From Eledone cirrhosa (taxonomy: Eukaryota > Mollusca > Cephalopoda > Octopoda > Eledonidae): a stretch of DNA of 64,000 bases. A model generated the notes under the pieces. It did not search any database and had not been told where the DNA came from. It saw nothing but the letters and a program-made list of their open reading frames with translations. The stretch's first letter is position 1, and each line of letters starts with the position of its first letter. The position numbers and the translations under genes were made by a program. The stretch is from NCBI GenBank assembly GCA_964016885.1, contig OZ024743.1:172342154-172406153 (forward strand), read 5' to 3'. Shown here in pieces: positions 42,189-55,417 of this stretch.

Positions 42189-45100
42189 CTTGAATCTCAG
42201 TCATTGATGTTAGTTAACTGGAAAGTCCGTTGGAATGAATATCAAGCCACTACCTGCAGCCTCAGATATTCAGGACGTATCGGAGGCTTTTTGCTGTTCC
42301 CAGCAAGCATGCCTTTTGAAGCGTTCCAAAAAGCGTGAAGGGGCCGATTTTCTTTAACCATCCCTGGAAACTTTTGGAGATAGTCCCCAGTGCGCCTATG
42401 ACAATCGGGATCACTTTGACTTCATGGCAGTTCCAAATCCTTTTTACCTCCCACTTTAAGTCTTGGTATCGGTTAATTTTCTCCCTCTCCTTCTCTTGCA
42501 CTCTCGTGTCGAATGGGCAGGCCACATCCACAATCAGACACGCTCTTTTTTCTTTGTCTACAACCACCAGGTCAGGTCTATTGTGTTCCAGTTTCTTGTC
42601 CGTCTGTATCCTAAAATCCCACAGCACCTTCACCTGATCGTTCTCCATCACCGCCTCTGGCTTATGCTCATACCATTTCTCAGAATGTGGTAAATTGTTT
42701 ACTTTGCACAGTTACCATTGGATCACCCTGCCCATCACATCATGTCTCCAGCCCTTATAGTGGGTCTGGGCTAGGTGTTTACACTCGGATACAATGTGAG
42801 CCACAGTCTCCTCTCTCTCTCCACAGATCCTGCACATTGGGCTAGCCTCCTCCTTGTAAATATGGTGTTTCAACCACTTCGTTTTGAGGGCCTGCTCCTG
42901 CGCAGCCATTAACATTCCTTCTGTAGCCTTTTTGAGGTCTCCTCTTCTCAACTAGTTCCATGTCTGTGGATCTCTAAATTCAGTTTTCTCAAAGAAGGTA
43001 CTATGAAGGGATTTTTCCTGAAGGCTGCGCTTTCTCCTTGATGTTATTTCCTCCTTGGACTTCCCATGGCCTACTGTCCCCTCCTTCAGTACAGTTCTGA
43101 GCATTGGCTCCTTACTATCAGTCACGTATTTGTATAGGTCGTTTTTCTCTATCTGAACACAGTCCTCTATGCTGATAAGACCTCTTCCACCCTCAGATCT
43201 CCTTAGGTAGAGTCTATCGACATCACTCCTCTTGTGGAACATGTTGTAGATAGTCAATAGCTTCCTAGTCTTCCTATCCATTTCTTTTTGTTCAGCAACA
43301 TTCCATCTCAGAATTCCCGCACCTAATAATAGACACAGCTCGGGAATTTACTGCGCTTATGGCATTTCTGCTGTTCAGGTGTGACTTCAATACGCTCCTT
43401 ACTCTCCGAATGTATTCAGTTCTTAACAATTCCTTCATTTTTTTATTCTTTATGCCATCAGCCTCCAGAACGCCCAAATACTTGTATCCTTCCTCAGAGT
43501 CAATTTCCTTTATCATCTCACCTATTGGTATCTGGATTCCGTTACTTCTGCTCAACCTACCCCTCCTCATCACAATGACTCCACACTTACTAATACCAAA
43601 CTGCATACATATATCACTGCTGAAAATGCGGACAGTGTCAACAAGCACATCCAACTCCTTCTCACTCTTCTCGAAGAGCTTAAGATCGTCCATGAAGAGG
43701 AGGTGATTGATGGTAAGCTCTCCCTTTCCCAACCCGTATCCTGCTCTCACTTTTCGCAGTACACTGGTCAGGGCATCAGGGTAAGGACAAACAACAGAGG
43801 GGACAGGCTATCTCCCTGGAAGATACCTCTCTTGATCTTCACGCTTCCCAAGGATACTCCAGTTGATGTCAACTCTGTCTCCCAGGACCCCATACTCCTG
43901 CCCAGCAACTGTCTGATGTTATCTGCCACCTTGAAGATCTCCAGGCTTTTGGTGATCGAAGAGTGAGGCACCATGTCAAATGCCTTTCTGTAGTCTATCC
44001 ATCCCATGGCAAGATCAGTGTGTCTCCTCCTGCAATTCCCCATTACCATCTTATCAATAAGTAACTGGTTCTTTGTACCACGTGACTTCTTTCGGCATCC
44101 TTTCTGTTCGTCCGGTAACAAGTTGTTTGTGTGGAGGTGGTGGTAGATTTCCTCAGACACAATGCTCGTCAACAGTTTCCACATTACGGACAGACATGTG
44201 ATAGGTCTATAGTTGGTAACATCATTACCCTTGATTCGGTCTTTCATTATCAGAACTGTGGTACCTTTTGTCAACCACTCTGGCACCTCACCCGACACCA
44301 AGCAGTCATTGAACATGGCCGTCAGTTTCGGGTGGAGGGATGTTAAATTTTTAATCCAATACCCCTGCACACCATCTGGGCCTGGTGATTTCCAGTTGGT
44401 TAGATTTTTTGCCTGCCCCTTAAAAGTTTCAACTGTGATACTCAAATCAGTTTGTTGGTGTGCCTGCTCACCGATCTCCCTCTGTACTGTCTCAATCCAC
44501 CCTGCCTGGTCATTATGTCTAACATCCTGTTCCCATATTCCTCTCCAGAATGTTTTAGTTTGTTCCGCCTCAGGGATCAAGTCGTTGCCTCTTTCTTTCC
44601 CCTCAAGCTGTCCAAACATCATCTTCTGGCTGTTGTCGAACATGCGGTTCTGTTTATACTGACTGACTCTGTTCTCGTATCGCCTGATTTTTGCACTCTT
44701 TGCTACAATGCGTTGCTTCAGTTCCTCTATGATAATATTTAGCTTTTTTCCTCCTAGTTTTGTACTTTATTTCCAGTCTATTTTTAGTGCCTATGTTTTT
44801 TAGTGTCCCATTCTGTTGTGACTCAAGCTTTCCTATGTCATTTCTCATTTCCTTGATTTGACCACTTAGTCGTTTCTTCCACCAAGGCTCTGCTCTTTCT
44901 TGTCTGTTGTTTCCTCTCGCTTTTATACCAAGTAGTTTCCTCACCGTATTTGCTGTTGCTTTGAGGATATTTTTGCACTGGTGAAGGCTCCTCGCCTCAA
45001 GGTATGGGATGACTTTGTTTACCTTAGCTGTTGTTTCTTTTAACTTTTTCCTGTCTACAAATCTCAGGTTCATAGGTCTCCCACTATCATTGTTCAATTC

Positions 45101-45310
45101 ATCTACCACTAAATTTAGAATGTCAACCGAATCTTGTCCCAGCCCGTCAGCATTCATCTCTTCAGTGGCCGTATCTCTGTTCCAGGTATTATTTATCTCA
45201 GTGTTCAGATCATTGTCTGCTTCGGGTGGTTCCTCCGTTCTCTCGACCTCTACACCTTCATTTCCCACTGGCTCGTTTGTCTGGCATACTACACCCTCCA
45301 TCTCCAACTA
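42188..45310 (-). pseudogene. Family B copy B3a, ORF with several stops
   Basis: Minus-strand family B from the acidic linker (EGVVCQTNEPVGNEG near 45300) to the C-terminus and 3' UTR. FMDD is intact here (FMDDLKLFEKSEKE). Stops replace Trp codons near 42955 (TGG to TAG) and a short altered stretch near 42715. Other shifts lie near 43285, 43755 and 44650. The 5' end is not at a TTA tract but joins directly to B3b at 45310. It shares DELNNDSGRPMN with B1 and B2. Confidence 0.87.
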
Positions 45311-46858
45311 TTCTGGAAGATACCTCTCTTGATCCTCACGCTTCCCAAGGATTCTCCGCCCGATGTTAACTCTGTTTTCCAGGGCTTCATACTTTTGTTC
45401 AACAACTGTCTGATGTTATCTGCCACTCTGAAGATCTCTAGGCTTTTGGTTATCCAAGAATGAGGTACCATGTCGAATGCCTTTTTGTAGTCTATGCATC
45501 CTATGGCAAGACCAGTGTCTCCTCCTGCAATTCCTCATTACCATCTTATCAATAAGTAACTGGTCCTTTGTACCACGGGACTTCTTTCGGCATTATTTCT
45601 GTTTTTCCGTTAACAAGTTGTTTATGTGGAGGTGATGGTAGATTTCCTCAGACACAATGCTTGTTAACAGTTTCCACATTACGCACAGACATGTGATAGG
45701 TCTATAGTTGTTAACATCATTACCCTTGGTTCGGTCTTTCATTACCAGAACTGTGGTACCTTTTGTCAACCACTCTGGTACCTCACCTGACATCAAGCAG
45801 TCATTGAACATGGTTGTCAGTTTCGTGTGGAGGGATGTTATATTATTAATCCAATACCCATGCACACCATCTGGGCCTGGTGATTTCCAGTTGGTTAGTT
45901 TTCTGGCCTGCCCCTTAAGAGTTTCAACTGTTCCTGTTCACTAATCTCCTTTTGTACTGTCTCAATCCACACTGCCTGGTCATTATGTTTAACATCCTGC
46001 TCCCATATTCCTCTCCAGAATGTCTTAGTTTGTTCCGCCTCAGGGATCAAGTCGTTGCCTCTTTCTTTCCATTCAAGCTGTCCAAACAACATCTGGTTGT
46101 TGTCAAACATGCGGTTCTGTCTATAATGACTGACTCTGCTCTCGTATCGCTTAATCATTGCGCTCTTTGCTACGATGCGTTGCTTCAGTTCCTCTATGAT
46201 AATATTTGGCTTTTTCCTCCTAGTTTTGTACTTTATTTCCAGTCTATTTTTAGTGTCAATGTTTTGTAGTGTCCCATTCAGTAGTGACTCAAGCTTTCCA
46301 ATGTCATTTCTCATTTCCTTGATTTGACCATTCAGTCGTTTCTTCCACCAAGGTTCTGATCTTTCTTGTTTGTTGTTTCCTCTCGCTTTTATGCCAAGTA
46401 ATTTCCTCACCGCATTTGCTGTTGCTTTGAGGATATTGTTGCACTGGTGAAGGTTCCTCGCCTCAAGGTATGGGATGACTTTGTTTACCTTTGCTGTTGT
46501 TTCTTTTAACTTTTTCCTGTCTACAAATCTTAGGTTCATAGGTTTCCCACTATCATTGTTCATTTCATCTACCACTAAGTTTAGGATATCAACCAAATCT
46601 GGCCTAGCCAGTCAGCATTCATTTCCTCAATTGCCGTATCTTTGTTCCAGGTATCATTTATTTCAGCATTCAGATCAGTGACTGCTCGGATGCTTCCTCC
46701 GTTCTCTCAACCTCTTCACATTCATCTCCCACTGGCTCGTTTGCTTGACATACTCCACTCTCCATTTCCAATCTAATCTCTCTGCTGAGTTCCTCCAGTT
46801 CCAGCTCGCTTATCCACCCATTAGTTCTTATTAGCCGAGCGTGGCCGGCCAATTTTTG
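45311..46858 (-). pseudogene. Family B copy B3b, N-terminal half, other subfamily
   Basis: The minus strand begins (46858) at KLAGHARLIRTNG and ends at 45311 inside RT motif B (GIFQ), where it meets the 5' break of B3a. It carries DEMNNDSGKPMN like the fragment at 12.3 kb, and several private changes. Shifts and stops occur near 46600, 45940, 45595 and 45480. The 5' edge lies at a TTA tract, so it is a truncated insertion. The 3' half was lost in the fusion with B3a. Confidence 0.85.
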
Positions 46859-46881
46859 TTATTATTATTATTATTATTATA

Positions 46882-47064
46882 AGGGCGGTGAATTGGCAGT
46901 ATCGGTGGAGGGTCTGACGCCATGCTTTCCATAGTTACGTCCCTTCACGATCTGAGTTCAAATCCAGCCAAGGTTAACTTTGCCTTTCATCCTTACGGGG
47001 TCGATAAAATAAAGTGCCAGTAATGTACTGGGTAATTGCTGGCCTTGTGCCTAAAATAGAAACA

Positions 47065-47066
<2 letters not shown>
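46882..47066 (+). mobile_element. tRNA-derived SINE, copy S2
   Basis: Same family as S1: ATTGGCAGTATCGGT, GAGTTCAAATCC, GGGGTCGATAAAATAAAGTG and a CCTTGTGCC..AGAAACA tail. It is flanked by TTA units at 46859-46881 and 47066-47115, directly between B3b and A5. Confidence 0.88.

Positions 47067-47116
<50 letters not shown>
47066..47116. repeat. (ATT)n microsatellite, about 16 units
   Basis: Trinucleotide tract that serves both as the S2 3' tail and as the 3' flank of A5. Confidence 0.93.
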
Positions 47117-47117
<1 letters not shown>

Positions 47118-50100
47118 AGTTACATTTATCTTGCTTTATGTTCATACGAGTTATCACCAAGTCACAACCAGTGACCTCAAGAGACAACAAGGTCCCCCAT
47201 GTTCAAGAAAGAACATACATACTCACACATGCATCTTTAGTGTTTAGACTTGTGATGTACTTATATTGACAGAATCTTCCTTAGTATATGGGCAGTTCCC
47301 ATTAGTACTATCTTTTGTATTTCTCCTATACACGGGTTTCCTGGAATTTGCGATAAGTAATCATTAGACCCCTTAGGTATCATTCCCAGAGCGCCTACAA
47401 CCACTGGTATTGTTTTAGTTCTCAATTTTCACATTTTTCCAATTTCTATCTCCAGGTCCTTATACTTGCTCAATTTTTCAAATGTTTTTATAGATACATT
47501 CTTGTCTATTGGAACAGACATATCAATTAGCAGGCATACCCTCTTTTGAAAGTCTTTCAATATTATATCAGGTCTGTTTGCATCTATTTTTCGGTCTGTT
47601 TGGATGCTAAAGTTCCACAAGATTGAGATGTGATCTTTTTCAAGTGTGGGAGGTGGTTGATGCTCCCACCAATTCTTTTGATGGGGCAGGTCAAAATGCT
47701 TACACATTATCCAATGTATGTATTGTGCAGCTCTGTCATGCCTGTTTAGGTATTCGGTTGGAGCTATAGGACTGCACATTGAAATTATATGGTCAATGGT
47801 CTCTGGTTGTTTTTTGCATACACGGCATAATGGGCTGCATCCATTTTTTATTATGTTGGCTTGGTAATTTTTTGTTGGCAGACACTGATCTTGTGCTGAT
47901 ATAATCAGTCCTTCAGTCTCCGATTTCAGTCCAGAGGATGCCAACCACTGACAGGTTAAGGTTTTGTCAACATCAGGATTGTTAGCTCGTTCTGGGTATT
48001 TTCCATACAGAGGCTTTTCTTGCCATTTCTTAGCCAGTTTCTGTAGCAGTTCTTTCTTTGCAGTTACTTTTACCTGCTTTGCTTTTTCTGTGTTTTCCAT
48101 TTCAGCAGTAAATGGGACTTCTGAAATTTGTAGTCCATTACTGTATCTTTGTGCATCTTTTGTAATGGAATATGATCTTCTGATGCTTTCGTGTTTCAAA
48201 ACGAGTTTGATCATCCAATCATGTGATTCCCTTAGATATGTAGATAATCCAATTGTTGCAGTTTTCAACGCAATGTCTAACTGGATTAACCCACGTCCTC
48301 CTTCTTTCCTAGGGAGATATATTCTATCTGTATCTGCCTTAGGGAGATGCATTCTGTGCATGGTTAAGAATTTTCGAATGTTTGTATTGAGCCTACGGAT
48401 CTCTGTGCTTGACCAGTTGATGACATTGTAACTGTAGGTTACTACTGGTATGGCAAGCGTGTTTATGGCATCGATCCTATTCCTTGCATTCAATTCCGTT
48501 CTTAAGATTGCTCTTACTCTGCGGTAACATTCCTTCCTTATCCTTTCCCTCATTGTCGAGTGCTTGATTCCGTCTCCTTCACAAACACCTAGATATTTGT
48601 AAGTTTTTTCTTGATCAAGTTCTCTTATCACATTCCCCCGATCAAGATTAATGTCTGAACTCTTCAGCAGCTTTCCTCTGGTGAACGATGGTTTTGGCGC
48701 ATTTATCTAGTCCAAATTCCATTTTAATGTCATCACTGAACTGCTCCACAGTGGATAATAGCCCTTGCAATTGTTCATCATTTTTTGCAAATAGTTTCAG
48801 GTCATCCATGTAGAACAAGTGATTAATGGTTTTGTCATAGACTTTATATCCATGTTTTGTTTCATTGAGCATTTTACTTAATGGTATAAGTGCGATGCAG
48901 AATAAAAGCGGTGATAAAGAGTCACCCTGAAAAATTCCACAATTAATATTAACTTCTCCAGCTTCCAGTGATTTTGTTTCACTATGCAAAAGGAGTGTCG
49001 TTTTCCATGTCTTCATACTGAATGACAAAAACCTCCTGACAACGGGGGATATTTTGAAAATCTCTAAACATTTTTCAATCCAACTGTGTGGCAAACTATC
49101 GAATGCTTTTTTATCCAAGCAATTGATAGATTTTTGTGTCTATTATGACAATCTTCCAGTATCATTTTGTTAACCAAAAGCTGATCCTTACAGCCATATG
49201 AGACTCGTTTACACCCTTTCTGTTCAATGGGAAATAGGTCATTTGTTATCAGGTGGTCATATGTGTATTCAGTTAGGACTGATGTTAAAATGTTATACAT
49301 TGTGGTCAAGCAAGTTATCGGTCTGTAATTTTTGGGATTGTTTGTCTCATCATTCTTCGGAAGCAGGAATGTAATGCCGTTAACTAGCCATGATGGTATC
49401 TTTTCTGGCTCCTTAACTATTTCATTGTAAATTTGGGCTCACAGCTCATGAGACTCTGTGAAGGCATTTATCCAAAAAATTTGTATTTTGTCTTTTCCTG
49501 GGGATTTCCATTTGCTGGTTTTTCTTAGAGCCAAGCGCAACTGTTCAACTGTTATATTTTCCCATGTTTGTTCCTCAAGGTGAGCTGTATCTTTCATTTG
49601 TCTGTCTATCCATGGGGCATGTATGTTATGAACTTTTTCTTCGGCCCAGATCTTTTCCCAGAATTCTTGCACTTCCTACTTGGGTGATATTGATTTAGCA
49701 GTTATTGTAGACTTACCAATTTTCCTGTAGAAGTTTCTTTGGTTGTTTTTGAACATATTATTGTCCCTATAGAATCTAGATCGTTTTTCAAAGCGCCTTA
49801 TACGAGCAGCTTTGGCCGACACTTTTTGCTTGATTATTTCTATCAGCATGTCTATGTCACATGTTGATTTTATACTGTACTTTTTTTTCAATTTTCTAAG
49901 TTTAGTTTGTTTAACATGTTCACCTACTTTATAGTTTGTTAAAATTTCTATGTCAGATCGGAGAAGGTTTATTTGGCGATTGGTGTTCTCTTGCCAAGTA
50001 GATTTCTTGTGGGAATTCCTTTGTTTTTTCATCTTCACTCCACATAAGTGAGTGGTGACTTTAGCCTATGCATAATAGAGATGATTTAAGTCAGTAATGT

Positions 50101-51085
50101 TTAGTTTGTTTGTGATGATAATGTTTTTGAGAATTATGTTAGTCTTGTGTATTATCTTTTGGTTCTGTTTGGAGTTCTGGATCTTAGGGAGGGTGTCTCG
50201 TTTCCCCATGTCAGATTCTTTCATTTCCAGCAATCACCCAGTGCATTACAATAATATAATATACTTTTTGTTGTAGTTGGCTGTTATTGTTGTTGGCTAT
50301 GTCGGTGGTGGTGCCGGGGCTTTTTATATTGTTGGTGAGGAAGGGGTGAGCCAGCAGTCCCATAGTTGTTGATATTGTCGTTTGGCCTTGGCCAGGTCAC
50401 TAAGTCAATCTATTTATATCTTTTGCTAGCCTCTCCCTTGTCTAGTGATACCGCCACCTTCCCCTTTCTCTCTCAAGTTAACAGGGGAATAGTGGTGGTA
50501 GCATTGAAGGAGTGGTGGCGGCGGGGAGATGTGGGAGACAGTAGCGGCGGTATCGATACTGAGACAGTGGTGGTGGTGATGTCGATACCGAGGCAGTGGT
50601 GGTGGTGACGTGATCGTATTACTGTAGTGATGGTGTTGTAGCGGTGGTAGCAATGAAGGAGTGGTGGCGGCGGTGATGGGATAGTGGTGGTAATGATGGC
50701 AGTAGTGAGTGGTAGTGGTGAAATTGCCGTTATCTGGCTGTTGTGTTTAGTGTACACACAGAGGTGATGGGGTAGGTGTTGTATCTAGTTTCTGGTTTTG
50801 TTTGGCTGTTCTATATAGCGTGGACAGAGGAGGGGTTTGGTTCTTCTTCCATTTATAGCCATTTTCTTTTTTGAATATACAATGTACAATACAAAGTTGA
50901 ATATTTGAATATTTGAGCCTTATAACAATATATTTTGGGTCCGAATTTTTTGGGGCCCAAGACGGATGCTTTACGTAGCATTTGTACTAAGAGTTGTTAT
51001 TTCACAAATGATTTAAATATGTTAAAAATTCAAAACTTACGGGAGCGATTGCATGACCTTCCGTCACCTCGTGCGTCTTCTTCCC
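47117..51085 (-). mobile_element. Family A retrotransposon copy A5 with internal deletion
   Basis: The minus strand has an exact 5' terminus at 51085 (GGGAAGAAGACG) and the 3' end at 47117. The 5' UTR (50230-51085) has an outer part nearly identical to the family B 5' UTR. It contains the left part of the SINE fragment seen in A2 and then jumps, at about 50229, into the ORF near codons for KESDMG. About 950 bp, including the start codon and Myb-like region, are therefore deleted. Confidence 0.88.
47270..50228 (-). pseudogene. Family A ORF in A5, several lesions
   Basis: Pieces at 49676-50038, 49439-49672, 49064-49309, 48648-49118 and 47429-48631 cover the linker, RT (motif B IFQGDS and YMDD intact), finger and endonuclease. 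Lesions are a Glu-to-stop change near 49677, a stop near 49438, a 7-bp deletion near 49113, a frameshift near 48690 and a Trp-to-stop (TGG to TGA) near 47428. The start codon is deleted. Confidence 0.87.
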
Positions 51086-51114
51086 TTATTATTATTATTA
51101 TTATTATTATTATT
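51086..51114. repeat. (TTA)n microsatellite, about 9 units
   Basis: Tract between the 5' end of A5 and the 3' edge of B2. Confidence 0.92.
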
Positions 51115-54100
51115 GTTGTTATTCCTTGAATAACAACAATACGATCTTTTTTCTTTGTCCACAACCACCAGGTCAGGTCTATTGTGTTCCAGTTTTTTGT
51201 CCGTCTGTATCCTAAAATCCCACAGCACCTTCAACTGATTGTTCTCCATCACCGCCTCTGGCCTATGCTCATACCATTTCTCAGTGTGTGGTAAATTGTT
51301 TACTTTGCACAGGTGCCAGTGGATCACCCTGCCCATCACATCGTGTCTCCAGCCCTTATAGTGGGTCTGGGCTAGGTGTTTACACTCGGACACAATGTGA
51401 GCCACAGTCTCCTCTCTCTCTCCACAGATCCTGCATGGTGGGCTAGCCTCCTCCTTGTAAATATGGTGCTTCAACCACTTCGTTTTGAGGGCCTGCTCCT
51501 GCGCAACCATTAGCATTCCTTCTGTAGCCTTTTTGAGGTCTCCTCTTCTCAACCAGTTCCATGTCTGTGGATCTCTAAATTCAGTTTTCTCAAAGAAGGT
51601 ACTATGAAGGGATTTTCCCTTAAGGCTGCTCTTCCTCCTTGATGTTATTTCCTCCTTGGACATCCCCTGGCCTACTGTACCCTCCTTCAGTACAGTTCTG
51701 AGCATTGGCTCCTTACTATAGGTCACGTATTTGTATAGGTTGTTTTTCTCCATCTGAACACAGTCCTCTATGCTGATAAGACCTCTTCCACCCTCAGATC
51801 TCCTTAGGTAGAGTCTATCGACATCACTCCTCTTGTGGAACATGTTGTAGATAGTCAATAGCTTCCTAGTCTTCCTATCCATTTCTTTTTGTTCAGCAAC
51901 ATTCCATCTCAGAATTCCCGCACTGTACCTAATAATAGACACAGCTCGGGAATTTACTGCGCTTATGGCATTTCTGCTGTTCAGATGTGACTTCAATACG
52001 CTCCTTACTCTCCGAATGTATTCAGTTCTTAACAATTCCTTCATTTTTTTATTCTTTATGCCATCAGCCTCCAGAACGCCCAAATACTTGTATCCTTCCT
52101 CAGAGTCAATTTCCTTTATCATCTCACCTGTTGGTATCTGGATCCCGTTACTTCTGCTCAACCTACCCCTCTTCATCACAATGACTCCACATTTACTAAT
52201 ACCAAACTGCATACATATATCACTGCTGAAAATACGGACAGTGCCAACAAGCACATCCAACTCGTTCTCACTTTTCCCGAAGAGCTTAAGATCGTCCATG
52301 AAGAGGAGGTGATTGATGGTAAGCTCTCCCTTTCCCAACTTGTATCCTGCTCTCACTTTTCGCAGCATAATGGTCAAGGGCATCAGGGCAAGGACAAACA
52401 ACAGAGGGGACAGGCTATCTCCCTGGAAGATACCTCTCTTGATCTTCACGCTTCCCAAGGATACTCCAGTTGATGTCAACTCTGTCTCCCAGGACCCCAT
52501 ACTCCTGCCCAGCAACTGTCTGATGTTATCTGCCACCCTGAAGATCTCCAGGCTTTTGGTGATCCAAGAATGAGGCACCATGTCAAATGCCTTTCTGTAG
52601 TCTATCCATCCCATGGCAAGATCAGTGTGTCTCCTCCTGCAATTCCCCATTACCATCTTATCAATAAGTAACTGGTCCTTTGTACCACGTGACTTCTTTC
52701 GGCATCCTTTCTGTTCGTCCGGTAACAAGTTGTTTGTGTGGAGGTGGTGGTAGATTTCCTCAGACACAATGCTCGTCAACAGTTTCCACATTACGGACAG
52801 ACATGTGATAGGTCTATAGTTGGTAACATCATTACCCTTGATTCGGTCTTTCATTATCAGAACTGTGGTACCTTTTGTCAACCACTCTGGCACCTCACCC
52901 GACACCAAGCAGTCATTGAACATGGCCGTCAGCTTCGGGTGGAGGGATGTTAAATTTTTAATCCAATACCCCTGCACACCATCTGGGCCTGGTGATTTCC
53001 AGTTGGTTAGTTTTTTGGCCTGCCCCTTAAGAGTTTCAACTGTGATACTCAAATCAGTTTGTTGGTGTGCCTGCTCACCGATCTCCCTCTGTACTGTCTC
53101 AATCCACCCTGCCTGGACATTATGTCTAACATCCTGCTCCCATATTCCTCTCCAGAATTTTTTAGTTTGCTCCGCCCCAGGGATCAAGTCGTTGCCTCTT
53201 TCTTTCCCCTCAAGCTGTCCAAACAGCATCTTCTGGTTGTTGTCGAACATGCGGTTCTGTTTATACTGACTGTCTCTGTTCTCGTATCGCCTGATTTTTG
53301 CACTCTTTGCTACAATGTGTTGCTTCCGTTCCTCTATGATAATATTTAGATTTTTCCTCCTAGTTTTGTACTTTATTTCCAGTCTATTTTTAGTGCCTAT
53401 GTTTTTTAGTGTCCCATTCAGTAGTGACTCAAGCTTTCCTATGTCATTTCTCATTTCCCCGATTTGACCACTCAGTCGTTTCTTCCACCACGGCTCTGCT
53501 CTTTCTTGTCTGTTGTTTCCTCTCGCTTTTATACCAAGTAGTTTCCTCACCGTATTTGCTGTTGCTTTGAGGATATTGTTGCACTGGTGAAGGCTCCTCG
53601 CCTCAAGGTATGGGATGACTTTGTTTACCTTAGCTGTTGTTTCTTTTAACTTTTTCCTGTCTACAAATCTTAGGTTCATAGGTCTCCCACTATCGTTGTT
53701 CAATTCATCTACCACTAAATTTAGGATGTCAACCGAATCTTGTCCTAGCCTGTCAGCATTCATCTCCTCAGTGGCCGTATCTCTGTTCCAGGTATTATTT
53801 ATCTCAGTATTCAGATCATTGTCTGCTTCGGGTGGTTCCTCCGTTCTCAGGACCTCTTCACCTTCATTTCCCACTGGCTCGCTTGTCTGGCATACTACAC
53901 CCGCCATCTCCAAGCCATTCTCTCTGCTCAGTTCCTCCAGTTCCAGCTCGCTTATCCACCCATTAGTTCTTATTACCCGAGCCTGCCCGGCCAATTTTTG
54001 TTCATCTAATTTAAATAGACCAATCTCGTTCCAGATGTTATGCATCCGTCTCCTGTAGCCCCTCTCCTTGGGGTTACTTTTCAGGTAACATTGCATAACA

Positions 54101-55300
54101 GTTCTATTCAATTCTTTAGTCCAGTTGGTTCTGGCCCCTTTCCTTCTTCTTCTTCCTCCAACATCAGCAGTATTTGGTTGACAGTCAGGTTCCTGCTGCT
54201 GAGCCAGGGGGCACCTGTTGGGTGAGAGTCTGTCACATGACGTTCTAGTCTCCATTTCACCGTTATTCGAACTGTTTATGTTCGATATTTAAACACTCTT
54301 ATCGAGGATTGGCGAATGTATGGTTACATAGCCATCTGTGGATTCGCCGTTCCACTTGGCCCTTGTGTGGCATTATCACCACGCTGTATACGAACACACA
54401 TAAACAAACAAACACACAGGCAGAAAGGGCCCCAAAAATGAATAAGCATAAGTTTCATTGTAATGTAGTGTTCGAATGTCTGACTTAGTTTTTGTTTTTT
54501 TAGCTTTAGTTTTTCCCCCCTCTTCTCTGTCCGTCCGCCTGCTTCTCTCTTCATTCTTATTTTCTTTACGTTTATTGTTTTTGTTTTTCTCTGTTTGTTT
54601 TTCTCGTTTTTTGCTGTTGTTGCTGTGCTGCTTTGGTTTTGTTGTTTGTTTTTTCTTTTTTCTTTTGAGTCTATTTTTGATGCCTTCCTCTTTTTTAGTA
54701 GTAGGAATTATATAATGTGGTGGCAGCAACCAGCTAGAAGAAGTGGAAGACAGTAGCGGCGGTAGCGATACTGAGACAGTGGTGGTGGTGATGTCGATAC
54801 CGAGGCAGTGGTGGTGGCGATGTGATCGTATTACTGTGGTGATGGTGTTGTAGCGGTGGTAGCAGTGAAGGGGTGAAGGAGTGGTGATGGGATAGTGGTG
54901 GTAATGATGGCAGTAGTGAGCGGTGGTGGTGAAATTGCCGTTATCTGGCTGTTGTGTTTAGTGTACACAGGTGATGAGGTGGGTGGTGTATCTAGTTTCT
55001 GGTGTTGGTGAGTTTGGCTGTTCTATATAGTGTAGACAGAGGAGAGGAGGGGGGGGGTCTTCTTCCATTTATAGCCATTTTCTTTTTTGGATATACAGTG
55101 TACAATACAAAGTTGAATATTTGAATATTTGAGCCTTATAACAATATATTTTGGGTCCGAATTTTGGGGGGCTCAAGCCGGGTGCTTTACGTAGCATTTG
55201 TACTAAGAGTTGTTATTCCACAAATGATTTAAATATGTTAAAAATTCAAAACTTCCGGGAGCGATTTCATGACCTCCGCCACCTCGTGCGTCTTCTTCCC
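51115..55300 (-). mobile_element. Family B retrotransposon copy B2, 3' end internally deleted
   Basis: The minus strand has an exact 5' terminus at 55300 and a complete 5' UTR. The reading frame opens at 54255. At the 3' end only about 17 bp of the terminal sequence (ATTCAAGGAATAAC) remain. Compared with B1, about 340 bp between the CLIVDV codons and the terminus are missing. Confidence 0.9.
51143..54255 (-). CDS. Family B polyprotein, C-terminally truncated, FMDD intact
   Basis: About 1037 native codons from METRTSCDRLSP to DKEKRS: Myb-like N-terminus, motif A MGWIDYRKAFD, motif B IFQGDSLSPLLF, FMDD, the finger (here PPCRICGE) and RPDLVVVDKEKRS. After that the deletion fuses the frame to the 3' terminus and microsatellite, adding an Asn run before a chance stop at 51064. 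The last part of the endonuclease core (LIVDV, with its acidic residue) and the conserved tail are lost. RT is probably intact and the nuclease is probably dead. B1 shows the opposite state. Confidence 0.88.
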
Positions 55301-55417
<117 letters not shown>

